Source of the DNA: CAWGJF01 sp963822905
GTDB taxonomy: Bacteria; Bacteroidota; Ignavibacteria; Ignavibacteriales; Ignavibacteriaceae
Length of the DNA stretch: 64,000 nt
Assembly (NCBI GenBank): GCA_963822905.1
Contig: CAWGJF010000002.1
Location: 620,001 to 684,000 of the forward strand
Direction of reading: 5' to 3'
The translations under genes and the position numbers were made by a program. Each line of letters opens with the position of its first letter. Position 1 is the stretch's first letter. The notes below the pieces were generated by a model that did not search any database, was not told the origin of the DNA, and was given only the letters and a program-made list of their open reading frames with translations. Below, one piece after another: positions 28,053 through 37,209 of this stretch.

Positions 28053-28977
28053 AAATATAAATATAGATAGACTAAAAACCGGATTGACCAAAACCCGTAA
28101 TCGAATATTTAATTCTTTACAAGAAACATTTACAGGTAAAGCGGTACTTGATGAAGCTTCAATTGATAGCCTGGAAGAAATATTAGTCTCTGCTGATATT
28201 GGGTCTGAAATAAGTGAGACAATAATTAAGAATGTAAAAAACAAATTAAAAAGTGAATCAGGCAATTCAGGAGAAACTATTATTAAATTTGTCCGTGAAG
28301 AACTAGAATCAATTTTAGAAAATAAATCAGATGGAAATAACTCATCCAATATTGATAGATTTAAACCTTATGTAATTCTGGTAATTGGTGTAAATGGTGT
28401 TGGGAAAACTACAACCATAGGAAAGCTTGCTTATAATTTTAAGCGGGGGGGTGCAAAAGTATTAGTTGGAGCTGCAGATACATTTCGGGCAGCGGCTAGT
28501 GAACAACTTGATATCTGGGCAAACCGTGCTGAAGCAGATATTGTACAAAAACCAGCAGGTTCAGACCCATCTTCTGTTGCTTTTGATACAGTGATAAAAG
28601 CAAAATCTGAAAACTATGATGTAGTTTTAATTGATACTGCCGGCAGACTTCATAATAAGGTCAATCTTATGAATGAGCTTTCGAAAATAAAAAAAGCAAT
28701 TTCAAAAGTGCTCCCGGATGCTCCTCATGATACCTTTTTAATTTTGGATGGAACTGTCGGACAAAATGCTAATTTTCAAGCAACAGAATTTTCAAAGGTC
28801 ACAGAAATTTCCGGATTAGTTATCACTAAGTTAGATGGTACTGCAAAAGGCGGATCGGTAATTCAAATTTGTGCTTCTCAGAATATCCCGGTAAGATATA
28901 TTGGTATTGGTGAACAGATTGATGATCTGCAAACATTTGATTCAAAACTATTTATAGACGCTATTTTAAGTAAATAG
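28039..28977 (+). CDS. ftsY: Signal recognition particle receptor
   Basis: This 312-residue SRP GTPase docks ribosome-nascent chain complexes at the membrane. The N domain covers about 1-105 and has only a short acidic lead-in. The G domain has the P-loop GVNGVGKTT (117-125), ADTFRAAASEQL (146-157), DTAGR (199-203) and TKLDGTAKGG. The start overlaps the upstream membrane-protein gene, implying translational coupling. Length is typical of FtsY proteins without a long A domain. Confidence 0.97.
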   Translation: MNVFKNINIDRLKTGLTKTRNRIFNSLQETFTGKAVLDEASIDSLEEILVSADIGSEISETIIKNVKNKLKSESGNSGETIIKFVREELESILENKSDGNNSSNIDRFKPYVILVIGVNGVGKTTTIGKLAYNFKRGGAKVLVGAADTFRAAASEQLDIWANRAEADIVQKPAGSDPSSVAFDTVIKAKSENYDVVLIDTAGRLHNKVNLMNELSKIKKAISKVLPDAPHDTFLILDGTVGQNANFQATEFSKVTEISGLVITKLDGTAKGGSVIQICASQNIPVRYIGIGEQIDDLQTFDSKLFIDAILSK

Positions 28978-28979
28978 AA

Positions 28980-29186
28980 ATGCTATTTAAAAAGCCAAGA
29001 CATAGAATTTTTGACTACACACCAAGGTTTTATAAACCTGAGGAAGATAAACAAGAACGAAGAAAACGAAAGCTTGGATTTAGAATGAATAGTGTTAAAA
29101 AAAGAAAGAAGAGGAGTCCTTTAATTTGGGCAGTAATGGTTATATTAATAATTATTATCTATATGAAATTCGCCGGTGGTTTATAA
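28980..29186 (+). CDS. Small basic membrane protein, function unknown
   Basis: This 68-residue protein starts two bases after the ftsY stop. The N-terminal half is basic (KPRHRIFDYTPRFYK, RKRKLGFR, KKRKKR), and the end is a single transmembrane helix (LIWAVMVILIIIIYMKF). Similar short proteins with a YTPR(F/Y)YKPE motif occur in Bacteroidota/Chlorobi and are often mislabelled in databases. The tight spacing to ftsY supports real expression. No function is assigned. Confidence 0.7.
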   Translation: MLFKKPRHRIFDYTPRFYKPEEDKQERRKRKLGFRMNSVKKRKKRSPLIWAVMVILIIIIYMKFAGGL

Positions 29187-29231
29187 AATATATTAGTTTA
29201 CATAATATAGATTATCGGACAGTTTTTCTTT

Positions 29232-31337
29232 TCATTCAATAGACATTCTAAACTTATCTATTTTATCATCACTTCCGAAAACAACAAGTACTTCACCTCG
29301 TTTAAGTTTTGATACAGGATTAGGTGCCTTAATTTCAGAATCTTTTTTTATCTCTGAATAGATATTCGTTGATTGTTTAATCATTAATACTTCAACTCCA
29401 AACGTATTCCTTAACTTTAACTCAGATAAAGTTTTCCCTATGAATCTATTAGGAACTTCACATTCAATTATTGAAAAACCTGGAGCAATAGCAGTTGGTG
29501 TTAATTTATCAATTGTCTTTAATTCTTTAGCAAGGCCTGTAGCAAGATTTGCTTTAAGGCTTTCTCGATTATAAATTGAAATAACACTTTGTCGACTAAG
29601 AGAACCGAGAACCGAGTTATTGTTGTCAGTATCGATAACCGGAAATTGGTCTAAATTCCATTTTCCAAATAGGTTTAAAACATAATCTAAATCATCATCC
29701 TTTGAGAGTGTGATAATTTGAGGATTTGCTACGTCACGTGCCACTAAAACATCTTTAACCAATTCATATTCGGTCATTATTGGTCTCATTTCAGTTTCAG
29801 TAATAATCCCGGAAATACTTCCAGATTGATTCACTGTATAAAATGTATTACTCTGGCTATCTAATAGCTTTCCCATTACTTGTGGTAGAGGTGTTTCTTC
29901 AGGAATAAGATCGATTTTATCTAAAGTGACATCCTTTACTCGTATAGATTTTAATATATTAGCTTCTCTTCCCTCAATTATTTTAAAACCTTCAGCTTCC
30001 AAATGTTTAACATGAACCGATCCTCGTATAGAAACCTGAACAATCATTGTACTTATAATTACGGCAAGCATTAAAGGAAGAATAAAAGTATAGTTTTGTG
30101 TCATCTCAAAGATGATTAAAATAGCTGATATTGGTATTGTGTTTATGCCGCCAAGCATTGCTCCCATTCCAACAAGAATTAAAGTTACAGGATCAAGACC
30201 TAAATTCCAGAATGAATTAGCTGCAAATGCAAAAAGGTACCCTATGCAGGCTCCCATAAATAACGATGGAGCAAACGTGCCACCAAATCCGCCTGATTGA
30301 ATAACAAGTGGGACAAGGATAAATTTTAAGGCAAACAAAGTAAGTACAATTTGCCAGCTTAAATTTGTAGCTAGAATTTCATTGATTGCTTTATACCCTA
30401 TTCCGAATATTTCTTTATAAAAATATCCACTGACACCTACTAATAATCCAACCAATATCATAGCCAGCCATTGAGGAAACCTGGATGGATATATTTTCTT
30501 TGCAAACAAATTATGAATGTAACCGGAATACCGGATGAATAGTAAGGACAGAAATCCTGCTACGATTCCAAGTATTATATAGACATATAGATTAGAATAG
30601 TTTGTAATTCCTAACGTATGAAAAACAAAAATCGATTCATTCCCAAGGAAAATTCTGGATATTGCACTTGCTGTAACTGAAGCAAGAATTAAAGAAGAAA
30701 AAGTTGGTGAATGAAAATCATTTAATAAAACAATTTCGAGAGCAAAAAATACACCACCTAAAGGAGTGTTAAAGATAGCAGCTATGGCAGCACCTGCACC
30801 TGCTGCAGTAAAGATTCTTCTTCTTTCATCACTAAAGCTGAACAGTCTTCCGAGTTTACTTGCAACTCCTCCACCTAATTGAGCTGCAGGTCCTTCAGGT
30901 CCGACTGTTCCACCTGAACCAATACAGATTACCGGGGCTAGAAAATGAAATAAAGTAGTTCTGAATGAAATAAATCCGCCTCTCAGTGCAACTGATTTAA
31001 TTATCTCAGAAACACCTTTTTTCTTGGCAATATCTGGTTTGAAAAGAATCATCATTGCCTGGATTAACATACCGAGTGCGGGAATTACTATTACTGCTGC
31101 GGTTCCAAAAAAGAATAAACCGCCGGTCGTTTGTTTAAAAAACAAATCATTAAAAAATTCAATAGCATTGTGAAATAAAACGGAAGTTAATCCAGCCGCA
31201 GCACCTATAACGATTGAAAAGAAAGTAAAAGTAGAATAATCTGGTAAGGAAATTCTGGATATATGTTTTTGTAAATATCTCCTTGCTGACCTTGATCTAA
31301 TAATAAGATTTGAAAGTAGCTTCTTATTTTTACTCAT
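29232..31337 (-). CDS. ClC chloride channel/antiporter with CBS pair and TrkA-C domain
   Basis: This 701-residue protein has a ClC membrane core with selectivity motifs GSGGTVGPEGP (with the gating Glu kept) and GGFGGTFAPSLFMGA. A CBS domain pair follows (about 455-590; landmarks VKDVLVARDVANPQIITLS and WNLDQFPVIDTD), and the end is an RCK/TrkA-C-like domain (FSIIECEVPNRFIGKTL). The gating Glu suggests a Cl-/H+ exchanger, with nucleotide or ion sensing by the soluble domains. It lies 11 bases after hbd on the same strand and is probably the last gene of that operon. Confidence 0.93.
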   Translation of the reverse strand: MSKNKKLLSNLIIRSRSARRYLQKHISRISLPDYSTFTFFSIVIGAAAGLTSVLFHNAIEFFNDLFFKQTTGGLFFFGTAAVIVIPALGMLIQAMMILFKPDIAKKKGVSEIIKSVALRGGFISFRTTLFHFLAPVICIGSGGTVGPEGPAAQLGGGVASKLGRLFSFSDERRRIFTAAGAGAAIAAIFNTPLGGVFFALEIVLLNDFHSPTFSSLILASVTASAISRIFLGNESIFVFHTLGITNYSNLYVYIILGIVAGFLSLLFIRYSGYIHNLFAKKIYPSRFPQWLAMILVGLLVGVSGYFYKEIFGIGYKAINEILATNLSWQIVLTLFALKFILVPLVIQSGGFGGTFAPSLFMGACIGYLFAFAANSFWNLGLDPVTLILVGMGAMLGGINTIPISAILIIFEMTQNYTFILPLMLAVIISTMIVQVSIRGSVHVKHLEAEGFKIIEGREANILKSIRVKDVTLDKIDLIPEETPLPQVMGKLLDSQSNTFYTVNQSGSISGIITETEMRPIMTEYELVKDVLVARDVANPQIITLSKDDDLDYVLNLFGKWNLDQFPVIDTDNNNSVLGSLSRQSVISIYNRESLKANLATGLAKELKTIDKLTPTAIAPGFSIIECEVPNRFIGKTLSELKLRNTFGVEVLMIKQSTNIYSEIKKDSEIKAPNPVSKLKRGEVLVVFGSDDKIDKFRMSIE

Positions 31338-31348
31338 TTAAAAATCAT

Positions 31349-32203
31349 CTATCCATCATATTTGAAGAAACCTTCTCCCGATTTTCTCCCCAGTTTCTTA
31401 GCAGCAACCACTTTCTTAAGTAAAGGACACGGGCGATATTTAGGATCGTTAAAACCATTGTATAGAACTTCCATTATTGCAAGGCATACATCTAAGCCTA
31501 TAAAATCAGCTAAGGTTAGAGGTCCCATTGGATGATTCATCCCGAGTTTCATAACAGTATCGATATCTTCAGCTGAAGCTACACCTTCCATTAAAGCAAA
31601 AACTGCCTCATTAATCATTGGCATTAAAATTCGATTTGAAATAAATCCAGGATAATCAAAAACTTCTACGGGAGTTTTTCCTAGCTTTGTAGTTAATTCT
31701 TTAATAGTAGAATAAGTGTCATCACTGGTTGAATAACCACGTATTATCTCTACCAGTTTCATCACCGGCACGGGATTCATAAAATGCATACCTATGAATT
31801 TATCAGGTCTGTTTTCAGCAGATAGTTCTGTTATAGAAATTGAAGATGTATTACTTGCAAATATAGAATCAGGTTTTATTATTGAGTTTAACTTATTAAA
31901 GATACTTAGCTTAGCCTCTTTATTCTCATAAATCGCTTCTATAACTAAATCCACATCTTTTGGAGTATTTTCTATTCCAATTACCGGGTTCAATCTTGCA
32001 AGTGCAGACTTTTTATCGTCCTCGGTTATCAAAGATTTTTTCACCTGGCGATCAAGATTTTTGGTAATAGTTGAAAGTGCTTTTTGAACAAATTCTTCTT
32101 TAATCTCAATCAGGTTAATTGAATAACCCTTTAATGCAAAAACATGGGAAATTCCATTTCCCATAGTTCCACCACCAACAACAGCTACAGATTTGATTTC
32201 CAT
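31349..32203 (-). CDS. 3-hydroxyacyl/3-hydroxybutyryl-CoA dehydrogenase
   Basis: This 284-residue NAD-dependent enzyme oxidises 3-hydroxyacyl-CoA to 3-ketoacyl-CoA. The NAD loop is VVGGGTMGNGI (Gly10, Gly12, Gly15). SNTSSISI at 118-125 and the catalytic His140 with Asn143 (HFMNPVPVMKLVEI) are present. Length fits the single-function Hbd/PaaH type. It sits 18 bases downstream of the thiolase gene, so the pair likely acts in sequence in short-chain acyl-CoA or butyrate/hydroxybutyrate metabolism. Confidence 0.94.
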   Translation of the reverse strand: MEIKSVAVVGGGTMGNGISHVFALKGYSINLIEIKEEFVQKALSTITKNLDRQVKKSLITEDDKKSALARLNPVIGIENTPKDVDLVIEAIYENKEAKLSIFNKLNSIIKPDSIFASNTSSISITELSAENRPDKFIGMHFMNPVPVMKLVEIIRGYSTSDDTYSTIKELTTKLGKTPVEVFDYPGFISNRILMPMINEAVFALMEGVASAEDIDTVMKLGMNHPMGPLTLADFIGLDVCLAIMEVLYNGFNDPKYRPCPLLKKVVAAKKLGRKSGEGFFKYDG

Positions 32204-32221
32204 CTTTCTCTTTCCCCCTTT

Positions 32222-33400
32222 TTAATTATAATTTTTCACAATTAATGCAGATGCTTCTCCCCCACCTATACAAAGTGAAGCGAGTCCGTAATTAGAATTT
32301 CTTTTTTTCATTTCATAAATAAGAGTTGTGAGAATTCTTGCTCCGCTAGCTCCAATTGGATGTCCAAGTGCAACAGCACCACCATTAACATTAATTTTAT
32401 CAGGTTTTAATCCAAGCAATTTATTTACAGCTAATGAAACGACAGCAAAAGCTTCGTTTATTTCAAACAAATCGATATCATTTAAAGAAAGTCCACTTTT
32501 CTTAATAACCTTATTGATAGCATCTGCCGGGGCAGTTGTAAATTCGATCGGAGCTTTTGCAGCAGATGATTGGACTACAATCTCAACTAATGGTTTTAAT
32601 CCCAGTTGTTTTGCCTTTTCTTCACTCATAACAAGTAAGGCTGCAGCACCATCATTTATACTTGAGGCATTGGCAGCTGTAACAACGCCGTCTTTTGAAA
32701 AAACAGGTTTTAGATTTGGAACCTTATCAAAATTCACTTTTTTCGGCTCCTCGTCTTCAGAAATTGTAACTTCATCTTTCCGGGATTTTATTTTCACATC
32801 GATAATTTCATCTTTGAACTTTCCTGAATTTTGTGCTTCAATTGCTTTTTTGTAAGAACTGATTGCAAACTCATCAAGCTCTTCCCTGCTGAATTTAAAA
32901 TCCTTTGCACAAGCTTCAGCGCAACTGCCCATATGAATGTCGTTATAAACATCCCATAAACCATCTTTTATCATAGAATCAATTAGCTCACCATTTCCCA
33001 AACGATATCCTGATCTAGCTTTATCTAGTATGTAGGGTGCATTACTCATACTTTCCTGCCCACCAGCAATTATTATTTCAGAATCACCAGTAAGGATTGC
33101 TTGTTGTGCAAGCATAACTGCTTTAAGTCCGCTCCCACACATTTTATTAATTGTCATGCATTCAGTTTTATCCGGTAATCCGGCAAAAATAGCAGCTTGT
33201 CTTGCTGGTGCCTGCCCCTGACCAGATGTAAGAACGCAACCCATAATAACTTCGTCAATTAATTTTGGGTCGATACCAGATTCATCAACGATTGCTTTGA
33301 TAGCGATACTTCCTAACTTTCCCGCAGATAAGCTGGAAAGCGAACCAGATAAAGATCCGATTGGTGTTCTTTTTGCATTTGTGATTACCACTTTTTTCAT
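32222..33400 (-). CDS. Acetyl-CoA C-acetyltransferase (thiolase)
   Basis: This 392-residue enzyme condenses or splits acetyl-CoA and acetoacetyl-CoA. The acylated Cys88 is in KMCGSGLKAV, His347 in GHPIGASGAR, and the second Cys377 in CIGGGEASA. Full family length. AGGA precedes the ATG and a ~107-base AT-rich gap upstream should hold the operon promoter. It is transcribed with hbd and probably the ClC gene. Confidence 0.95.
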   Translation of the reverse strand: MKKVVITNAKRTPIGSLSGSLSSLSAGKLGSIAIKAIVDESGIDPKLIDEVIMGCVLTSGQGQAPARQAAIFAGLPDKTECMTINKMCGSGLKAVMLAQQAILTGDSEIIIAGGQESMSNAPYILDKARSGYRLGNGELIDSMIKDGLWDVYNDIHMGSCAEACAKDFKFSREELDEFAISSYKKAIEAQNSGKFKDEIIDVKIKSRKDEVTISEDEEPKKVNFDKVPNLKPVFSKDGVVTAANASSINDGAAALLVMSEEKAKQLGLKPLVEIVVQSSAAKAPIEFTTAPADAINKVIKKSGLSLNDIDLFEINEAFAVVSLAVNKLLGLKPDKINVNGGAVALGHPIGASGARILTTLIYEMKKRNSNYGLASLCIGGGEASALIVKNYN

Positions 33401-33507
33401 TTTAAATCCTGTTCAATTCTTATTATTTGATTATCTTAAAATTAAAGAAATTAAGAAAAAGAATCATTTATTATTAGAATAATATATTGAAGAGATATAA
33501 GATTATT

Positions 33508-34611
33508 TCACGAGGTTATTGCTGATAATTCGTATATCAGGTTGATGGAAAGAAGGTTTTGATTAACATTGTTTTTTACAATTGTCGCAAGTCTGTCAAT
33601 GTTTTTTACGGCATTAGTCAAATCAACATCAGGGAAGCGGCTGTTAAATTTTTTCAAGGTATCTTCATAATCTTTATAAAAAAATATTTTTACACCTGAT
33701 CTGTATTTATATAGATCGTTTAGCCATGTTAAAATCATTTTTACAATCAAATGTAAATTTTCTGCTTTCTGATCTGTGAAAATTGAATTCAGTTCTTCTA
33801 TCGCTGAATTATATCTTTTGGCAAGAGAAAAACGCAGCACAGAAATAGTTTTTTCTTTTAATTTATAAAAGTCCAACTCTGTCAATTCAAGCGCAGTCAA
33901 AACTGATCCATTAGAAAAAGGAGCTACTGCGATTGCTAAATCTTCTGGCTGATCAAATTTAGTATGTAGAATATTTACAATATTTTCTTCTGATAGCGGA
34001 TCAAAAATAATTTTCCAGCAACGCGATCTTATTGTTTCCCTTAATCTCAATGGGAATGCAGTTGTTAGAATAAATATTACATTTTCCGGAGGTTCTTCCA
34101 GGTTTTTGAGTAATGCATTTTGTGCTTCTTCATTCATCAAATGTGCCCGTGAAATTAATATCACACGATACTTCAGGTCAGTAAAATCCAGGGTTAGAAA
34201 TTTTTTAATATCTCTTATACTGCTAATTTTAATATTATTTGCTTTCGGAAGTCTTATTCTATAAAACGGATTTTTAATTTTAGTAATGATTTCATCCTGG
34301 AGCAATTCAACTTCATCACTGCTTAATTTATCAGTTGGGTTGCTGTTTTCTGTTTCATTTTTTCCACGAGGGAGAGGAATAATATATTTTATAAAGGGTT
34401 CAGCGAGCTGTTCTATTTTATCGGCAACGGTAGTATTATTACTAAAATTAAAGTTGATGGCTTGCGCAAATTTAATTGCTGCATTTTCTTTACCAACCCC
34501 ATCATTACCAATAAATAACAAGGCATGTGGAATTTTTGAAGAGTTGATAAATCGGGAGAGAATCTGTTTAACTTTAGGCTGACTGTTTATTTCAACAAGA
34601 AAATCATTCAT
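33508..34611 (-). CDS. holB: DNA polymerase III delta-prime subunit
   Basis: This 367-residue AAA+ clamp-loader subunit has a degenerate P-loop GNDGVGKE (35-42), as in many delta-prime proteins. ISRAHLMNEEAQNALLKNLEEPPENV (Walker B region, cited in parts) and the sensor-1-like RETIRSRCWKI are present. The zinc-binding Cys cluster common in this family is missing. The ATG stands immediately after the T6 run of a terminator, leaving no room for a Shine-Dalgarno outside the hairpin. Translation must start on a leaderless message or on read-through RNA. Confidence 0.93.
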   Translation of the reverse strand: MNDFLVEINSQPKVKQILSRFINSSKIPHALLFIGNDGVGKENAAIKFAQAINFNFSNNTTVADKIEQLAEPFIKYIIPLPRGKNETENSNPTDKLSSDEVELLQDEIITKIKNPFYRIRLPKANNIKISSIRDIKKFLTLDFTDLKYRVILISRAHLMNEEAQNALLKNLEEPPENVIFILTTAFPLRLRETIRSRCWKIIFDPLSEENIVNILHTKFDQPEDLAIAVAPFSNGSVLTALELTELDFYKLKEKTISVLRFSLAKRYNSAIEELNSIFTDQKAENLHLIVKMILTWLNDLYKYRSGVKIFFYKDYEDTLKKFNSRFPDVDLTNAVKNIDRLATIVKNNVNQNLLSINLIYELSAITS

Positions 34612-34637
34612 AAAAAAGGCGCTATCGGTTAGCGCCT
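34611..34637 (-). terminator. Terminator abutting the holB start codon
   Basis: AGGCGCTA (34617-34624) pairs with TAGCGCCT (34630-34637). On the minus strand the hairpin is followed by T6 and then directly by the holB ATG. It ends the transcript of the DUF2795 and M23 genes. Confidence 0.88.
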
Positions 34638-34643
34638 GATACT

Positions 34644-34865
34644 TTAAAGTTCATCTTCGTTATAGAAGAAATCTTCGTCCGAAGGATAATCCGGCCAAAT
34701 ATCTTCAATTGTTTCATAAGGTTCATCTGAATCTTCAAGTTCTTTCAGATTTTCAATAACCTCATAAGGCGCTCCTATCCTATCAGTGTATTCAAGGAGT
34801 TCTTCTTTAGTGGCAGGCCATGGAGCATCGTCCAGGTATGCTGCGAGTTCAACTGTCCAAATCAT
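34644..34865 (-). CDS. DUF2795 family protein
   Basis: This 73-residue, very acidic protein has WTVELAAYLDDAPWPATKEELLEY and GAPYEVIENLKEL, the pattern of the DUF2795 family of short proteins of unknown function. GGTGAGGGTGA lies just before the ATG. It starts 11 bases after the M23 peptidase gene and precedes a terminator. No function is proposed. Confidence 0.75.
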   Translation of the reverse strand: MIWTVELAAYLDDAPWPATKEELLEYTDRIGAPYEVIENLKELEDSDEPYETIEDIWPDYPSDEDFFYNEDEL

Positions 34866-34876
34866 TCACCCTCACC

Positions 34877-35821
34877 TCAATGTGCTTCAGCTAATTGTTC
34901 TTCCTTTTTTAACTCGAAAAAATTTACATCATCAAAGAAGAAATCTACAGGATTTAGTCTTGTTCCGTTGTGATGTACTTCATAGTGCAGATGTGGTCCA
35001 GTAGATAATCCTGAATTTCCTGATTTAGCAATAACCTCTCCGCGAGAAACCATCTGTCCCTTTTTAACCAGAGCTTTTGACAAATGAGCGAAGACTGTTT
35101 CATAACCAAATCCGTGATCAATTTCTACAACCAAACCATAACCGCCTCTTCTTCCCACAAATTCAACCTTACCATCACCTGGGGCCCAAACCGGTGTACC
35201 TCTATCAACAACTAAATCAATGCCATAGTGAGGTCTGTAAACTTTTAATATCGGATGCAACCTCATTCCAAAATCATTATATGCAAAAGTACCTGTGGTT
35301 GGTTTGATTGCAGGCATGTGTTCAAATAGTTTGCTGTTCTCTTCAAACTTATCAGAAATTTTATTATAAAGGTCTTTTTCAAAATCAAACTTTCGGGTCA
35401 TATCATCAACTACTTCTAAAGCATGATTTAAATCGAAATCCTCATTTGCCAATATTTTATTAATGTAATTTTCCGAACTTCCTCCAATTCCTACTAATCT
35501 TTCTCCTGGTGAAACCGGTTCAAGATTAGCAACTATTCTTAATTGATCATTAAGATTAATTAAACTATCGAGTCCGCTTCTTAACTTATCATAATTTCCT
35601 GCAACTTCTATGATTTTAGATTTTAACAATCTATTTTCATTTTTCAATGATGATACACTACTATAAGAATCTGTCAAAGAAGAAATTAAGAAATAACCAC
35701 CAAGAAAAATTGCAGTGAGAAGTAGAGTAGAACCCGAAAGAAATCCGAAAAATTTAGCCCAAAAACTTTTGATCTCTACGAATTTGAGCTTCGAATTGGA
35801 GTAATAGTAGAATTTTTTCAT
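34877..35821 (-). CDS. Membrane-anchored M23 metallopeptidase
   Basis: This 314-residue LytM-type protein has one transmembrane segment (about 25-47, FLSGSTLLLTAIFLGGYFLI). A coiled-coil/linker region follows to ~170, then an M23 domain with RPHYGIDLV (zinc His and Asp) and HLHYEV near the end. Full motifs suggest an active peptidoglycan endopeptidase in the periplasm. The open frame extends to 35845, but the ATG at 35821 gives the usual MKKF(Y)YYSNSKLKF start of this family. It is cotranscribed with the DUF2795 gene. Confidence 0.9.
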   Translation of the reverse strand: MKKFYYYSNSKLKFVEIKSFWAKFFGFLSGSTLLLTAIFLGGYFLISSLTDSYSSVSSLKNENRLLKSKIIEVAGNYDKLRSGLDSLINLNDQLRIVANLEPVSPGERLVGIGGSSENYINKILANEDFDLNHALEVVDDMTRKFDFEKDLYNKISDKFEENSKLFEHMPAIKPTTGTFAYNDFGMRLHPILKVYRPHYGIDLVVDRGTPVWAPGDGKVEFVGRRGGYGLVVEIDHGFGYETVFAHLSKALVKKGQMVSRGEVIAKSGNSGLSTGPHLHYEVHHNGTRLNPVDFFFDDVNFFELKKEEQLAEAH

Positions 35822-35880
35822 AGTCAGGTGCGCAAAGTTAACCAAATCACCCTATTCTGTCAAGGGCTGTTAATTAAGTA

Positions 35881-36894
35881 TTACTCGAAGTCGTGTTCGA
35901 AGTAATCTGTGGAGCGTTTATTACCGCTTTCCTTATTTTTTAATCTATTTCCAAGTCTTTCCTGAAGAATCTTGGCTGCATCATGACCATAATGCCTCAA
36001 AAGATAATTGAGACTAATAACTTCGGAAATAACGGTGATATTTTTACCGGGGATTATTGGTAGTTTAATGTATGGCAGTTCAACACCAGATATTGTGACA
36101 GAAGCTTCATCCAACCCGGTTCTGGTATAGTGTGATTTTTCGTCCCAAATTTCTAATTCTACCACAATTTCTAACCTTTTCTGGTACCGAATTGCGCGGA
36201 TTCCAAACATTCTTTCAACATCTATTATCCCCAGTCCGCGTATTTCCATAAAATGTTTAGCAATATCCGTACCTGAGCCCATAAGAATTCCCTCCCCCTT
36301 TTTTGTGAGAATTATTACGTCATCAGCGACTAAACGATGACCTCTTTCCACTAAATCTAAGGCAACTTCGCTCTTTCCTATCCCTGATTTACCGATGAAG
36401 AGAATCCCAGCCCCATATACATCGACAAAAGAGCCGTGAATTGTTATTCTTTGTGAAAACTGATCGTCAAGAAAATCTGAGATCAAATAGACTAATTTTG
36501 TTGTTGAATAAGGAGTTGAAAAAACCGGAATGTTATTTTGGGTTGCAAGGTTTAATAGTATTGATTCCGGTTTATTATTATCTGTTATGATTATACAAGG
36601 AATTTCAAAGTTGAAAAGTTTTTCCAATGATTTAGTCTTTTGAATTTCATTTAATTGTGAAAGATACCTTACTTCAGTGTTTCCAAATATTTGAATTCTG
36701 CTGAATGAGAATAAATCTACAAACCCGGCTAAAGCTAAACCGGGTCTGTGTAAATTTTGTTCATAAATATTTTGTTTGAGATTTACATCTGGAGTTTCAA
36801 GTTTTAGCTTTCCAACATTTTTTGCTTGTTCATAAAATAATTCTACGGTAATGAAATCTTTTCTGGTAATTGCTTTTTCTGAAATGTGAATCAT
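35881..36894 (-). CDS. hprK: HPr kinase/phosphorylase
   Basis: This 337-residue protein has the C-terminal kinase domain with P-loop GKSGIGKS (168-175), preceded by the conserved HGSFVDVYG. RGHRLVADDV follows, and the K-loop region lies near GIIDVERMFGIRAIR. The N-terminal domain binds regulatory ligands. In Firmicutes it phosphorylates HPr at Ser46 for catabolite control. No HPr or PTS permease is in this window, so its target here is unknown. It overlaps hpf by four bases (ATGA). Confidence 0.95.
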   Translation of the reverse strand: MIHISEKAITRKDFITVELFYEQAKNVGKLKLETPDVNLKQNIYEQNLHRPGLALAGFVDLFSFSRIQIFGNTEVRYLSQLNEIQKTKSLEKLFNFEIPCIIITDNNKPESILLNLATQNNIPVFSTPYSTTKLVYLISDFLDDQFSQRITIHGSFVDVYGAGILFIGKSGIGKSEVALDLVERGHRLVADDVIILTKKGEGILMGSGTDIAKHFMEIRGLGIIDVERMFGIRAIRYQKRLEIVVELEIWDEKSHYTRTGLDEASVTISGVELPYIKLPIIPGKNITVISEVISLNYLLRHYGHDAAKILQERLGNRLKNKESGNKRSTDYFEHDFE

Positions 36895-37196
36895 TTTTGC
36901 CTGACCGTTGTTCGTTTGGATTTTAATTTCTTCAATTGTCTGGATAACTTTTCAACTGATGCACTTACTGATTTTTCAAATTCATTAGAATGCTCTGTAG
37001 CAACAAATGTTTGACCAGGAACATGCAGAGTTATTTCGGCTGATTTAATACTATCTTTTGCATTTTGAAAACTAAGAATTACATCAGCACTAATAATATC
37101 GTCACTAAATTTTATTAACGATTTAACTTCACCATTAATAAAATCTTTAAGAGTATCCCTTGCTTTGAACTTGCGTGCTGTTATAGTGATATTCAT
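36891..37196 (-). CDS. hpf: Ribosome hibernation-promoting factor, short form
   Basis: This 101-residue protein reads MNITITARKFKARDTLKDFI and ends in a basic tail, the HPF/RaiA (sigma-54 modulation) fold that binds the 30S decoding centre in stationary phase. It lacks the C-terminal dimerisation domain of long HPF. A TCCTCC-complementary Shine-Dalgarno (GGAGGAAC) precedes the ATG. It lies between the Xer recombinase and hprK genes and overlaps hprK. Confidence 0.92.
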   Translation of the reverse strand: MNITITARKFKARDTLKDFINGEVKSLIKFSDDIISADVILSFQNAKDSIKSAEITLHVPGQTFVATEHSNEFEKSVSASVEKLSRQLKKLKSKRTTVRQK

Positions 37197-37209
37197 TAGT
37201 TCCTCCGGT

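Noticed and set aside
29189..29209. Small AT-only hairpin (TATATTA/TAATATA) between convergent genes
   Set aside because: Stem without G-C pairs and no T tract; too weak to call a terminator.
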